Below, in pieces: positions 12,639 through 27,419 of a stretch of 60,000 nt of DNA. The translations under genes were made by a program, and so were the position numbers. The stretch lies in contig NC_134032.1 in assembly GCF_964204645.1 (NCBI RefSeq), positions 1,120,501 to 1,180,500 on the forward strand. Direction: 5' to 3'. Source of the stretch: Tubulanus polymorphus. Its lineage: Eukaryota; Nemertea; Palaeonemertea; Tubulaniformes; Tubulanidae. Every line of letters begins with the position of its first letter. Position 1 is the stretch's first letter. Under the pieces are notes generated by a model. It searched no databases and was not told where the DNA came from. It saw nothing but the letters and a program-made list of their open reading frames with translations.

Positions 12639-12922
12639 CCAGGGGCCTGTTGCACAGTCGTGACTTAAGTCCAAAAGTGGTCTTAAATCTTAAGACTGGT
12701 CTTAAGTTGTTAGATTGGCTATAGAACTAAGTTGGTCTTAGACTGGTCTTAAGTTGTTAGATTGGCTATAGAACCAAAATGAGCTTAGACTGGTTTTAAG
12801 TTATTAGATTGGTTATAGAACCAAAATGAGCTTAGACTGGTCTTAAGTTGTTATATTGGCTATAGAACTTTGGTCTTAGACTGGTCTTAAGTCTAAGCCA
12901 TGACTATGCAACAGGCCCCAGG
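12639..12922. mobile_element. Palindromic element family A, copy 2, internally expanded
   Basis: Ends match family A (AGGGGCCTGTTGCACAG and inverted TGCAACAGGCCCCAGG). The interior has about four degenerate tandem units of roughly 55 bp containing GACTGGTCTTAAGTTGTTAG and GGCTATAGAAC, making it about twice the size of other copies. Confidence 0.85.
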
Positions 12923-13056
12923 GACGTAACCTGTTCAGACATAAAAACAGAGATGCCCGAAATCAAATCGCCAATAATGTATACCGGTATGTAAATACTA
13001 TAGACCATGTTTTACGATACAGTGGTGTGGTGTCACGTGTAAGTTGTGTATTCAGA

Positions 13057-13193
13057 CCAGGGTCCAGTTTCACGAAAAAGTTTAAGCCTAAAACGGTTAA
13101 GTTTGAATTATTGTCCTCATTGAAAACATGAAGTAACCAATGGCAATTACACCAAAAATTTGAGTTTAACTTTTTCGTGAAACCGGGCCCTGG
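13057..13193. mobile_element. Palindromic element, family D
   Basis: Left GGTCCAGTTTCACGAAAAAG and right inverted CTTTTTCGTGAAACCGGGCC. The interior includes TTAAGCCTAAAACGGTTAAG. It shares CCTGG with the start of the adjacent family A element. Confidence 0.8.
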
Positions 13194-13334
13194 GGCCTGT
13201 TGCACAGTCGTGACTTAAGTCCAAAAGTAGTCTTAAATCTTAAGACTGGTCTTAAGTTGTTAGATTGGCTATAGAACTAAGTTTGTCTTAGACTGGTCTT
13301 ATATCTAAGCCATGACTATGCAACCGGCCCCAGG
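13189..13334. mobile_element. Palindromic element family A, copy 3
   Basis: CCTGGGGCCTGTTGCACAG at left and the inverted CTATGCAACCGGCCCCAGG at right. The same interior as at 8874, unexpanded. Confidence 0.85.
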
Positions 13335-13691
13335 GACGTAACCTGTTCAGACATAAAAACAGAGATGCCCGAAATCAAATCGTCAATAATGTAGACCGGT
13401 ACGGCTTGTATCGTCGCCTTTGCCGGACTCGATCGCGGTTCAGTAGCCCGGCGAACCAATAGCCGCGATATAGCGTTACCAAGTCAACGGCTATATCGGC
13501 TACGGTTAGGAAGATAAACGAGCTGGTAGTGTTCGTATACAGTGATAAACCGACTCACACAATGACAAAGTAAGACAAATTTCGCGGCACATTGAGGGTA
13601 ATAAAACCGACAATATACTGTACCCGGGAGATTGTTAGCGATTCTGATTTATACTAGTATGACCAAAACATAGCTACTAGCTCCGCGGAGT

Positions 13692-14189
13692 TGATGGAGA
13701 GGGAGAGAGAGATGGGAGGTAGTGAGAGGTGGAGGTAGGGAGGGAGAGAGAGCGAGGGAGAGAGGAAGAGAGAGAAGGAGAGAGAGAGAGGGAGAGAGAG
13801 AGAGAAGGAGAGAGAGAGAGGGAGAGAGAGATGGGAGGTAGTGAGAGATGGAGGTAGGGAGGGAGAGAGAGTGAGGGAGAGAGGAAGAGAGAGAAGGAGA
13901 GAGAGAGAGGGAGGGAGAGATGGGAGGTAGTCAGAGATGGAGGTAGGGAGCGAGCGAGGGAGGGAGAGAGAGAGAGAGAGAGGGAGAGGGAGAGGGAGAG
14001 AGAGAAGGAGAGAGAGAGAGAGAGGGAGAGAGAGATGGGAGGTAGTCAGAGAGGGAGGTAGGGAGCGAGCGAGGGAGAGAGAGAGAGAGAGGGAGAGGGA
14101 GAGGGAGAGAGAGAAGGAGAGAGAGAGAGAGAGGGAGAGAGAGATGGGAGGTAGTGAGAGATGGAGGTAGGGAGCGAGTGAGGGAGATA
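13692..14189. repeat. Purine-rich (GGGAGA/GA)n minisatellite
   Basis: GA and GGGAGA runs organised in larger tandem units marked by ATGGGAGGTAGTGAGAGATG and GAGGTAGGGAG. Open frames on both strands (Arg/Glu or Ser/Leu/Pro) are repeat artefacts. Confidence 0.95.
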
Positions 14190-14883
14190 TTCGCTTTCAA
14201 GTAGGCTGATTGGTGGCCATATTGGATTCTAAAAACGTTACCATTCTGCAGGGTGCAGGTTTTCACACATGACGCAAATAGTCTAAACCCTTTTCGATTG
14301 TTGTGTTATTCGATGATTAAAAATGGCTGACTAGTGGCCATATTGGATTCTCACAATGTTTCAGCCAAACACGTTGAATATTTTTGAAGTAGAAATGTTA
14401 TTTTATATTCATTCGTTCAAGTTGTATGCAATGCGGCTAATGATACATATTTCATTTTGGTCGTACCGGTAGTTGCGGTACTTACATTGCAGACTGGCGG
14501 CCATATTGGATTGTCGAAATACTTCGTTCCAGTCCTGCATGATACCACATTCATATTTACATCCAACATGTACGTTATTCTATGATTAGTCGACGTATCG
14601 ATGTTGGTCGAAGTTGTATTCAAAATGGCCGACGGTTGTATCAAATAATAGCTTGTTCTGGGGGCAGTTTAATAAGCCATTGCCATGTTCGTCAAAGGTG
14701 AATTTTATCTGTCTATTTAAAAAAAAATAATTTCATAGGTCGATGGTAATTGCTGGCGTAGCTCTGGTTTCTATACTGCTACCCATATAAACATCATATC
14801 GCGCTAAACTGGCAGAAACATCGCTTCGTTAACCCATAGTTTCCGCTGGTATTTCGCCCGACTCGTATTAAGATCGAATCGAG
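14190..14883. other. Intron-like sequence with three GGCCATATTGGATT motifs
   Basis: The motif GGCCATATTGGATT (or a close form) occurs near 14213, 14336 and 14499, suggesting old degenerate repeats. No coding sequence is recognised. Confidence 0.4.
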
Positions 14884-14949
14884 TCGTTCTCGTAATTTAT
14901 CGACTGTTTATCACGCCCTCTGGCGGTATATAGTCGTTCTCGTAATTTA

Positions 14950-15344
14950 AGATAAGATAAGATAAGATAATTTATTACTCTCCAACCATTTCCATGGTGC
15001 GTGGAGGAAAAAAAAGATTTTGTTTACAAATATTTACATATCGAGAGAAAAATTAAAAATATTTTAAAAACGTAACAAGAGTATTTACAATATATACAAA
15101 TACAGTGTACTATTTACAATTGACAGACTACAGGAGGGATCTATATACATCTAAACCATCTTTTATAAATTGTGCTAATTGAAAATTTGGAGTTTTTAAT
15201 ATATCAAAGTTTCTAAATGTTTCTAAATTCGGAATGGCATTGCGAAGTTCGGTAAGAATCTTACAATCAAAGAGAAAATGTAATTCATCCCCAAAAACAT
15301 TGCAGATTGGGCACATTCTTTCGTTTCTAGGTAGATGGAGATTT
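14950..15344 (-). mobile_element. 5'-truncated non-LTR retrotransposon (LINE)
   Basis: On the - strand the fragment ends in a (TTATC)n tail (14950-14973), preceded by ACCATGGAAATGGTTGGAG, which is also present at the end of the fragment at 17061. Residues encoded at 15128-15316 form the typical extreme C-terminus of a LINE reverse transcriptase polyprotein: CPIC followed by HFLFDC, a CCHC-type zinc knuckle. Everything 5' of this is missing, the usual result of incomplete target-primed reverse transcription. It cannot be active. Confidence 0.8.
15128..15316 (-). pseudogene. LINE ORF2 C-terminal remnant (zinc knuckle)
   Basis: About 62 residues containing C-x2-C-x8-H-x4-C (CPIC ... ELHFLFDC), followed by a weakly conserved tail to the stop. 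This is the C-terminal CCHC of non-LTR reverse transcriptase proteins; the reverse transcriptase and endonuclease domains are absent. The first Met is internal to the original protein. Confidence 0.75.
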
Positions 15345-15384
15345 AATTTATCGACTGTTTATCACGCCCTCTGGCGGTATATAG

Positions 15385-15769
15385 CTGGCTCCGCGAGAAC
15401 GGCAATTTCGGCCGCAATTCCAACTTGTGTTGTTGAAGGTCTATTTATGTCAAGTAGTTGTGAATTCTGTCCGTCATATATCTGAAAGTATTGACTCTGG
15501 CTGCGATAACGTTATCGATCGCGGAGAAAAAGCTACTTGAGTTGCGATTCACGCGCGTCTGTCATATGTAGGCAGTTGAGAATATTAGCACTTGGTATTT
15601 CGATCGCTACTCTAGGTAACGTTATATCATAACATATATATATATAACACGCGTATCTACCTTATTTAAGGCCCCGTGCCACCAGCTACCCCCATCTTTA
15701 AAAAATTGGACATGAGCACCATGTATCTAGATGAACTAAGATTTATCGTTTAAGATCCTTTTTATGGAA
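15385..15769. other. Intron-like sequence, no gene seen
   Basis: No supported feature apart from a short (TA)n near 15635. Confidence 0.4.
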
Positions 15770-15784
15770 TGTTTAAGCAAAATA

Positions 15785-16012
15785 GTTTGATAGATAACCT
15801 CATCTGAGGTTTAGTTAGAAAAACCAAGTTAAAACTAAACCTCATCTGAGGTTCCTTTCGGAGGAACAACAAATACCATAATCAAATAAATAAATGAAAA
15901 TACAAAAAAGAGGTTTAGTTTTAACCTCGGAACTGCGAGGAAATAAACAATTTTTCTACAAATCTAATTGTGGGTCTAATTGTGGAGATTTATATCCGTT
16001 CACTGCAGTCAT
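15785..16012. repeat. Snap-back repeat cluster
   Basis: AACCTCATCTGAGGTTTAGTT and its inverted form TAAACCTCATCTGAGGTTCC can pair. A further GAGGTTTAGTTTTAACCTCGG follows at about 15911. The right part (15925-16012) matches the repeat at 9337-9455. Confidence 0.55.
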
Positions 16013-17060
16013 AGTTTGATAGAGTTTATTGAAGTTGTGAAGAAATCCAGCGTTGACATCTCATCGATGCTAATCGCTTGGTGGATCCTCGATGTCTTAA
16101 AACAGACTCTAGCGCGCCTAGTGGGTCCTCACTTGCCAGAACGGATTGGCCTGGGTCGCGACAGGTTCCTGAATACTTATTGACGGTCTTTCTTGTGAAA
16201 TTCGAAACAAACAGTAATATTTACTCGTTGAAGCTGATTGGAAATTGGAGCCACTGGCTGTCATCGATTTTATCGACCTTCGCCACGATATGCACCAATA
16301 TAGTGTCGTCTATTTTCATTCGTGATGAGTTGAAAAGCTTGTTCTTTTTTCTGTCTGAACATCATCTTCACACGTTCGTTCAATAGACGCTCTAGATCGC
16401 AGTGTCCAAATTGAGTATATATTCGCCGGAAAAAAATACTCAACTTAACCAAGTTCTTCCGTCAGAACGCCGCAATCGTTTGAGAAAAAAAGCGTAAAAG
16501 CCTTTTAATAGATGTTTTCTGTGTATAAGATATTATGGATTCTTCGCCAAACTCTGTGTACACCTAATGTTGACTGGCGCCTAGTGAAGTAGTATAGCCG
16601 CACTCGTCTCTCCCGGGACATATCCTGAATTCATATGAAATTCTAGCGCTGATTTCTATAAATAGACGAGATATTGTTAATTTGAATAATTCATATGATG
16701 TGTTCCGGTGGAGAGTGCGATGAGGGGGCGCGTGGTGAGTTTATAGTGTCGTCAGATGAGTGACGTCTCTAGTGTTCAAGATGACACGGGCAATCAGCCG
16801 AGTTGTGCCACGGTGTGACGAACTGAATACAAGATAACGGACTCCTAGAACAGTTTGAGGGCTCCGGTAAAGTGTTAGTCAGTGTGCACGCTACCAAACG
16901 GGTGGAAAACGCCCCTACACTGTCTATACTGCCAGCGCGGCCCGTCTCCATTCGAGTATGCCTGTATTTATTCATATTTTCATCCATATTTCAAGGAATA
17001 GGGTACCCGCAATACCAGCTATCCCGCCAGATGGCGTGACGAGCAGTAGGTTGTCCTGCA
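16013..17060. other. Intron-like sequence, no gene seen
   Basis: Open frames of 60-100 codons occur on both strands around 16080-16450 but match nothing I recognise and lack clear flanking splice signals. Confidence 0.35.
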
Positions 17061-17116
17061 TGTACCATGGAAATGGTTGGATTGTAAATAAAATCGTAAT
17101 CGTAATCGTAATCGTG
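17061..17116 (+). mobile_element. LINE 3' end with (TCGTAA)n tail
   Basis: ACCATGGAAATGGTTGGATTG followed by AAATAAAATCGTAATCG repeats. The body motif is shared with the - strand LINE at 14950-15344, but the tail unit differs. Confidence 0.65.
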
Positions 17117-18704
17117 TTTGGCGGCTACGAGTCCACAGCGAACTGAGCGTAGCGTTTCTAAGCGTCCGTTGTCAAAATTAGTTCATTTTCAATTTTCTTG
17201 AACTGGATGATGTTGAGACCCCTCAATCCATATGTTATCACATAACCAAACAGAATATATTTTACTTTCATTCTTCTACTCAGATCGGTTTAGTTTTCAT
17301 TAAGAATTGTTTCATTTAAGAGAAAAGTTCGTTTAGATTTAATTAAAATGTAGGAGAAATCGAACGCAGACGACCGACCATCTACTAGCGACACCTGGCG
17401 GATCCTCGCCTGCCATAAGTGGAATCCTCGATTGCCACAGTAGCACTGCGGGTACCCCATAGATATCAAAATGTAATAACGGTTGCAGATTCAATCTCGA
17501 TATAGGTTTTTTTCGTATTACGGTCGGTTGGCTTCCGCGCATGAATAACGAGGCTGACACGAACCGATCAGACGTGTCTCTGGGGTGATTTCCGATTGTT
17601 GGCGTCGCGGTAATGACTGGAATTAAAGCGACGTTGCTAATCTGATAAAACCGCGACAGATGAAAATAGATTAGCGGTGTAATATTTATTAATCGTGTTA
17701 AGTGGGCTCGGGGAATCCAGCGAAACCGACGCCGCGTCACAACCAGTTTATTAAACGTCCTAACGATACGCAAGACCATCGATCGGATCGCCCGCAAATT
17801 CGCTCGTCTGCCCGCACTCGGCGAATTTCGTCGAGCGATCCATTTTTATCAACCGATAGGATGCATTGTTGATATCATGTGATTCGTTAACTCTCTCCCT
17901 CTTAGTGCCAGTCGCTGTCCGAATTTCGCTACGTGTGCCCGCTCGTATCGGGCGTATAATTTCGTCGGCGAATTCGCTGGCGAATTAAATCGTCGCGATC
18001 GGGCGAAAAAATACGCTCGTGTGTCCCTAGCTTTAGCCTGCAGCAAGATTGAAAGCTCTTGTTTTCACACTTCTCGCCTTATTGCGCGCGGATACGTACG
18101 TCCTTGACCCCGTTGTATCGAAATACCAATCGATACACATCGCATCCGTTAACGGTTGTGGTCACGTGGTTAATTTGGGGACGCACGCTCCACTTTGATA
18201 CCGGCATATTATGTACATACAGTGTCAATGCAAATACTACGTATAATATATCTAATAATTATGTCGTATTCACGTGAGACCAGCTGTTCGCATACGAGTT
18301 TTAACGTGTAACCGCTAGTTCCAGGCGCTATACACCATAAACTAGGGGTCCAGGGAGAGCGTGCCTACTTGTGAAGTCGATTTCCAATATTCAACACCCC
18401 CTGCTGAACACAAATGGAAGCCAATGTCATTGATACTCGCCACATCCGTGGAAAATGTCACTAGCTACAATTTGATTGTGGTAACAAAGTATGCCTTGGT
18501 ACCGATACAAAGTGAAAATACTATGTTTTCGGCTCCACGCCCCCTAGTGGTCATATACAAAATCCAATGACCTTGTAACTCACCCGAACATAGAACATGT
18601 CACGAGCTACAACTTTACAATTGATTGTGGTTACAAAAAAAAATCCACAGGTACTAACTAATATGATATAGAAACAAACATATATGAGAGATCGATATAA
18701 TTGA
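17117..18704. other. No gene recognised; longest frame 17339-17797 (- strand) unassigned
   Basis: A 152-codon open frame on the - strand (17339-17797) has no domain I recognise and no evident splice context. It lies in a CpG-richer stretch. I do not call it a gene. Confidence 0.3.
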
Positions 18705-18705
18705 T

Positions 18706-18925
18706 TTAAGTAGCTTCAAAATTCCCCTCGAAAACCTTTGTAAAAAATGCTGATTTCGTCGAACAACAATGGCCGCCAGTCGGCCATCTTGATGGCCGCC
18801 AGTCGGCCATCTTGATTCTGACCGGAACAGTTTTTGGGCTGACGATGTGTCTAGGGTAGATACATGTATAAACCAAATAATCAAGACATTACATTGAAGC
18901 GCCTTTAAATTTCCCAAAATAATTG
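18706..18925 (-). repeat. Interspersed repeat family R1, copy 1
   Basis: The reverse complement carries GGTTTATACATGTATCTACC, AGACACATCGTCAGCCC, CAGAATCAAGATGGCCGAC and GAAATCAGCATTTT, in the same order as 52460-52700 on the + strand. A short segment (ATGGCCGCCAGTCGGCCATC) is duplicated locally. Confidence 0.75.
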
Positions 18926-19331
18926 GATTCCAGTGAACGCAATCGCCCGCTGGGACTAAAGTCCCGAGTGGGCGAACAATGACCGCCTTCTAAATGACAT
19001 CGTCAAATTGCCCAACAGGGACTCGACCCTTCCATAAAAAGTATCGATACATCAAATTCTATATCATCGGATTGCAAACTAGTGTGATTAATTTCCTAAT
19101 GGCACACAGGGTCAGATCGATCACCAGTATCGATGTGGGGATTCGGGAACGGACGCAGGATCGCTATAGAATGCACGGCGCAATCACGAGAAACGTATCA
19201 TACGTAATTTATATTTATTACTCGATTCTCTCTCAACGCAGGGAAGAAATCACACACCAACTTTGATTATGATTTTTGAATGTCCGTCACCGAAAATCCT
19301 CGGCCCTTTCATCCACCCATGTAGGTTTTTA

Positions 19332-19400
19332 AAGTAGTAGTAGTTTATTCTTGATCAAAGTGTGTACTACACTTGTTTAACAGATAATCGAAATTACAAA
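19332..19400 (-). mobile_element. Possible retroelement 3' end with (CTA)n tail
   Basis: On the - strand it reads GATCAAGAATAAACTACTAC and then CTACTT, a polyadenylation-like AATAAA followed by a short trinucleotide tail, as in the other LINE ends here. Confidence 0.35.
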
Positions 19401-19523
19401 TCTTGACGAAATAATAATTTAATACAAAATAACGTGTTGAAAAAAAAACAGAAATAATATCGAGTTGATGGGGTAGCTATATTTACTCGGTTTCGTGTCG
19501 GCTCGAAGCATTCTCCGTCTTCT

Positions 19524-19633
19524 GGGCCCAGTTCCATAGTTGTGAGTTAGAGTTAACTCTGAGTTAAAATTAGTTCATTTTCAATGAATTAACTCCGAGT
19601 CAAATCATAACTCAGAACTGTGGAACTGGGCCC
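19524..19633. mobile_element. Palindromic element, family B, copy 2
   Basis: GGGCCCAGTTCCATAGTTGTG at left, inverted AGAACTGTGGAACTGGGCCC at right, with TAACTCTGAGTTAAAATTAG inside. Nearly perfect hairpin. Confidence 0.85.
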
Positions 19634-20159
19634 TGAACATCGAAATCAAATATCTTCCAACAGATCTACGTTTTGCGATTGAATTAGTAGTTAGAAGAAG
19701 TTGAATAAATTTTGCCGTGCTAGAATAACGAGGTAGGAGATTACTCCGAAGCACGTACATATCGCACTGGTCGATTAACGATGGCGTGGAATTCATTTTT
19801 TATCAAATTACGCTGGAACACTTTGTTTGTTTGTGCCGCATATATATTTTAGGTTAATAGTGTTGCGTAATAAGCTGTGTATAGCATATACACACATTAG
19901 AGACCTAACTGCCATCAACATGCGTTTAACGCAATTATCCGATTAATATTGCGAACAATATCCAGACTATCGTGTCCTGGCCGTTACCGCGTTCTCTGCT
20001 CCGACTGTGACGTCAGAGGCCATTTTGTACCCGCGGGGTATCGGTTTAACTTGAACCAAGATTTATATTATGCAACTTAAACCGGTTCATTATTGTCGGT
20101 TTAATGTTTGTAGATCGGTTTTAACTTAAGCCCTCGTGTTTATCGATTGAGGAGGTTGC
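19634..20159. other. No gene seen; one perfect CRE (TGACGTCA) at 20008
   Basis: TGACGTCA at 20008-20015 is a perfect palindromic cAMP-response-element consensus. Its significance at this distance from exon B is unknown. Confidence 0.35.
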
Positions 20160-20215
20160 GGCGAAATTACGCGCACTCGCCGGGGTTCGAACCCGGGTCT
20201 CGTGCGAAATGAAAG
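20160..20215 (-). mobile_element. tRNA-like SINE fragment
   Basis: On the - strand: CGAGACCCGGGTTCGAACCC followed by CGGCGAGTGCGCG, a strong B-box with a T-arm-like stem. The same sequence with small changes is at 25073-25150 (+). An acceptor stem and anticodon arm of a functional tRNA are not evident. Confidence 0.6.
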
Positions 20216-20339
20216 CGATGTCGCAATTTATACACTGATACTAGTATAGCGGTTGCATAATAATTTGCATATCGTCTGGTAATTTGAATTCTATTCTATT
20301 ACTAATAACTTAATTGACCAGTTTTAACTGAATCAAACT

Positions 20340-22587
20340 AAGTAATCTATCGACGAAAATGCGCCGAAGCGAGCTTTATGGTAAATACATCGCGACCGGC
20401 TGACGACGAGGGCTAACCGAGCCTTCGGTACCCTCAGCCGGCGCACGCCTCGATGACAATATCACGCGCGTATCAAACCGGACCGCATCGCTCAGACGAA
20501 ACGCCGGTGATGTTACGGTCCCGTTTGCTGCCCTATATAGGGCGCAGGTGCACCTGCCTTTCATCGGCGCGCTGTATTCCGTACATAATCACATTGGAGT
20601 AGTAGTACAGAGCGAGAGAACTAGAGAGAACTAGAGAGAGAGAGAGACGTATAGCGCTATAGAGTAACAGCTGGGTGCTCTGAAAACCGAATCATACATT
20701 ATGCATATATAAATATACCTTATAAATGTGTATTATGTACCAATAACGGAGGTACGGAGAGAATAGAGGGAGAGAGAGCGAGCGAAGACTAGACTAAACC
20801 ACTCCGCTAGCTCTCTTGCGCTGAAAACACAACATATGCTGAACGCATTCGTGCACTTAATGAAATATATACTATACAATCGACGTGCGTTTATTGACTA
20901 TATATATATATATATATACTTTTATCGGTGGATTATTCTCCGGATTCGAACCGCGACTCGATGTGACTCTGTGTACCGCGAAAATCCACGGAATCGCGGA
21001 ATCGCGGAAAAAACCGAAACTGCGCAAGACGGCAGCGACCAGGCACGGCCTATACAGTTTAGTATATATTCGGGGATTAGTTGACGTCGGATTAAAGATA
21101 TATATGCGGGCCCGTATCGCGCCATTTATATATATATATGTATGTATGTATTAAAAACAGTGTTTGTTTTATCGTCGTAATTAGCACGACAGCGGAGCGA
21201 TAGAGCCGCGGCAATTAAGAGATATTCAGCGCGATAGTTTTTGAATATCATCATTCCCATCATCGTCATTATCATCATCGCCGCCGCAGTTGCGGATAAT
21301 GCGCTGGTTTATCGTTTCGTTTCGCATGCGCTTAAATTAGGCCTATTCGCGCTGACACAAACAAACAAACGGTTCGCGTGTGAATGAACGGCGACCTGTT
21401 CGGTATATAAAGCAGCCGGTTTAGTTTAATGGCAGGGCCGTATTCGCCCGCATCTGACTGATTATTACGAATACGCTTGACCACGGCGTTTAGAACGGGT
21501 CAGACTCGTACGCGGCGCCGAGTAACGCGTCGTATTTTCGTCGGAACATATTTTTTTTCCTCGATAATTAAAGCGATATATGCGATATTGAAATGCGGCC
21601 CTGGCGTAACACACTGCATTGTTAACGCGCGCGCGTGGATATATGTAAGCAAGTACTCCTGCGCCGTGCTGCTTCAATTAGCATAGATTTGAGAATCCGT
21701 TTGTTCTACCGGATACACACGCATCGAAAATCGTGCTTTTTTCGTCGGTTCTTTCACGGAATATTTGTCAGTTTATAAACTATGGCGGATCGTAGGCGAC
21801 TATTGCGCAATCGCCAGTGATAGCGCCGGTGAAAACGATGTAAAAAAGCCGGATCGGCAAACAGCGAAATTTCAGCGGAAGCGGCCCGGACAGGTCCGTT
21901 TCGCGACCACTGCTACCGCGCCCGATACATAACGGAGGAATCATTTCATTCGGGAATCGAATAAGAGATGATTCATAAGCGTACGATATAACCGTGGAAT
22001 CCGTGTGAATCTAGCCGTAAACATGGATTGAAATATCGAATTATACGTCGTTTGGTTATTATAGGTAAATAGAGAGAGAGAGAGAGAGAGAGATATTTTA
22101 CGGAGAGCCGGGGTTAAGCGTAAAATCCATCTATATAAATGAAATACAATGAAACTGCCGGTTTGTTGGCGCTGAATCGACGGCGGGTTTCAGCTGCTTT
22201 CTAGATTCGTCCGTGTGGCTGCTGCTTTTTTACATTTGTTGCCGATTCGCTTCCCCTCACACGCACAGCTGCAGGAAATATTCATATATTTATATATATA
22301 TATATATATACATATACAAACTTTAATTCTTTGTTTTTGAAAATATAGACGCGCTCTCAAACGATATAGGACGTGAACGTTATCGGGAGATTTTTTTAGA
22401 ACGCGTTAAACGTTTCTGAGAAAAGCGTCGATCGTTTGCTTTTTACGTAATTTCGGACGCGTTCGGGTTGCGTCGCGTGAATCGTAACGTCGATCCCGTA
22501 TCAGGGCTGACGAACGCCGACGTAAAAATCGATCAGCGTCTTAACGTTTTATCGCCGTGTATCGACGCCGTCTCCGAGTGCGGCGGG
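20340..22587 (+). promoter_or_regulatory. CpG-rich region upstream of exon B
   Basis: Visibly enriched in CG dinucleotides compared with the rest of the window (many GCG, CGCG and ACGT motifs), with short (AG)n at 20635-20646 and 22073-22092. No protein is recognised. This and the continuing CpG-rich stretch to about 22950 probably mark an unmethylated promoter area for the transcript starting with exon B. The assignment is inferred from position and composition. Confidence 0.4.
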
Positions 22588-22645
22588 TGACGTCATTTTT
22601 GCACCGGCTATAAGCGTCTCGCAGTTTCCGCTTCCGCGAAAACAA
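22588..22645 (+). promoter_or_regulatory. Candidate core promoter: CRE plus TATA-like element
   Basis: A perfect CRE (TGACGTCA, 22588-22595) is followed by GGCTATAAG at about 22607-22615, a TATA-like box. A start would be expected near 22640, giving an unspliced leader of about 1 kb to the ATG at 23656. CRE close to TATA is a classic cAMP-responsive layout. Use in vivo is not shown by the sequence. Confidence 0.35.
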
Positions 22646-24908
<2,263 letters not shown>

Positions 24909-24990
24909 CAGGGGCTGCAGTTGTTCAAAAGTTGGTTAGAGTTAACCAGTGGATAGTTTACGTGTCACAACTGAAAGTACATTGTTACTA
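24909..24990. mobile_element. Half of a palindromic element, family E
   Basis: CAGGGGCTGCAGTTGTTCAA, then AGTTGGTTAGAGTTAACCAG, resembles one arm of the element at 48351-48480. The second arm is not evident. Confidence 0.5.
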
Positions 24991-25072
24991 CGGTGGTATA
25001 TTGTGACCCAACTAAAAACTGACCGGCAAGTAGTACGCATGTGCGAAAAGCTGTATAACAACCGTCCTAGAG

Positions 25073-25150
25073 GCCAGTTGTATTGGTCTACTGAGTAGCA
25101 CGCTTGATTTCAGCGCACGAGACCCGGGTTCGATCCTCGGCGAGTGCGCG
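25073..25150 (+). mobile_element. tRNA-derived SINE fragment
   Basis: An A-box-like TGGTCTACTGAGTAGCACGC and a B-box GGGTTCGATCC, then CGGCGAGTGCGCG. Matches the - strand fragment at 20160-20215. A weaker relative (TTAGCACGCTTGTTTTGAGT ... TCGATTCTCGATTAGTGCG) is at about 28118-28168. Confidence 0.6.
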
Positions 25151-26573
<1,423 letters not shown>

Positions 26574-26829
26574 CTTTATATGTATCTATCACTTAGTTTA
26601 TTTTTTTTTTCTCAGGGCAATCCCCCTATCCGGCTCAGCCCCTAGGGCTTGGGGTTGTCCTTCTTATATATGTCTATTTATCTATGCAATCATATCCAAA
26701 GAAACTATGTTTATAATCTTGTACATATTATAAGTAAATAAATCATTCATTCATTCATTCATTCATTCATTCATTCATTCATTCATTCATTCATTCATTC
26801 ATTCATTCATTCATTCATTCATTCATTCA
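26574..26829 (+). mobile_element. Retroelement 3' end with (ATTC)n tail
   Basis: A non-coding body with a palindromic CCCCTAGGGCTTGGGG near 26639, then TTATAAGTAAATAAATCATTC leading into about 21 ATTC units (26744-26829). AATAAA followed by a short-unit tail is the pattern of other LINE/SINE ends here. Confidence 0.5.
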
Positions 26830-27133
26830 GTGGATGTTGCAGAAACCCATACGGGCCTTAAGCAAATTCATATATATATATATACATCGTAAAAAATGAC
26901 TCGAGAAAAAAATAAAGTTAGGTGTGAATGACTTGGATGGTTAGATAGTAATATGATGTAAGGTAATATAATTTAATTCGTCCACGAATCCGTGCGATAT
27001 GTGCGTGTTTAGATCAATAACAAACTGTTGATTCAAACATGTAAATTGTAAATACAGATGCCAGAAACCTGATCAAAAGCGAGGGTGAGGGTGAGTGAGA
27101 GTAGGGGTAGGGACGGCGCGAGAGGTGGGAGGA

Positions 27134-27419
27134 GCCTGTACCGAGCTTTATCGAGGGGCAGTTCTATTTCAAGAGAAAGGGTACTTTTTGCCGTGAAAAA
27201 AGGGGCATTTTCCTATTGAAAAAGTACAATATGAAACGGCCGGGTACCTGAACAAATCATTTGACAATGGATTACTTTTCCTTTTTCCAAAAAAGCATGA
27301 AAATTGTATCCAGATTTCGAAAAATCATGACCCAAATTTGTTGACACAAAATTTTTGAAGGGCGCATTGAAAATTTTAGGGGGTTCGTTCGCTACAACCG
27401 AACCCCCTCGGCACGGGCC
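27134..27419 (+). mobile_element. Repeat family H with short inverted ends, copy 1
   Basis: Starts GCCTGTACCGAG and ends CTCGGCACGGGCC. The body has GAGGGGCAGTTCTATTTCAA, GTACCTGAACAAATCATTTG and GGTTCGTTCGCTACAACCG. The opposite-strand copy is at 33928-34107. Confidence 0.7.

Larger units (their letters stand above)
12579..13402 (+). repeat. Tandem duplication, about 420 bp unit, each copy carrying different palindromic elements
   Basis: Left flank (AGACCATGTTTTAC through GTGTATTCAGACCAGGG) is at 12579-12645 and 13000-13063. Right flank (GGGACGTAACCTGTTCAGAC through AATAATGTA) is at 12920-12990 and 13332-13402. Between the flanks, copy 1 holds one expanded family A element; copy 2 holds a family D element joined to a family A element. 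Confidence 0.85.
14884..15384. repeat. 50-bp tandem duplication interrupted by a LINE
   Basis: The 50-bp unit from TCGTTCTCGTAATTTATCG to CTGGCGGTATATAG is complete at 14884-14933. It starts again at 14934-14949 and resumes after the LINE at 15345-15384. AATTTA borders the insertion on both sides as a possible short target duplication. Confidence 0.85.

Noticed and set aside
14213-14515. Three CCATATTGG motifs as CArG boxes
   Set aside because: The motif has five, not six, A/T bases between CC and GG, and it sits inside degenerate repeat-like sequence.
17339-17797. 152-codon - strand frame
   Set aside because: No domain recognised, no splice signals, composition not protein-like enough to call.
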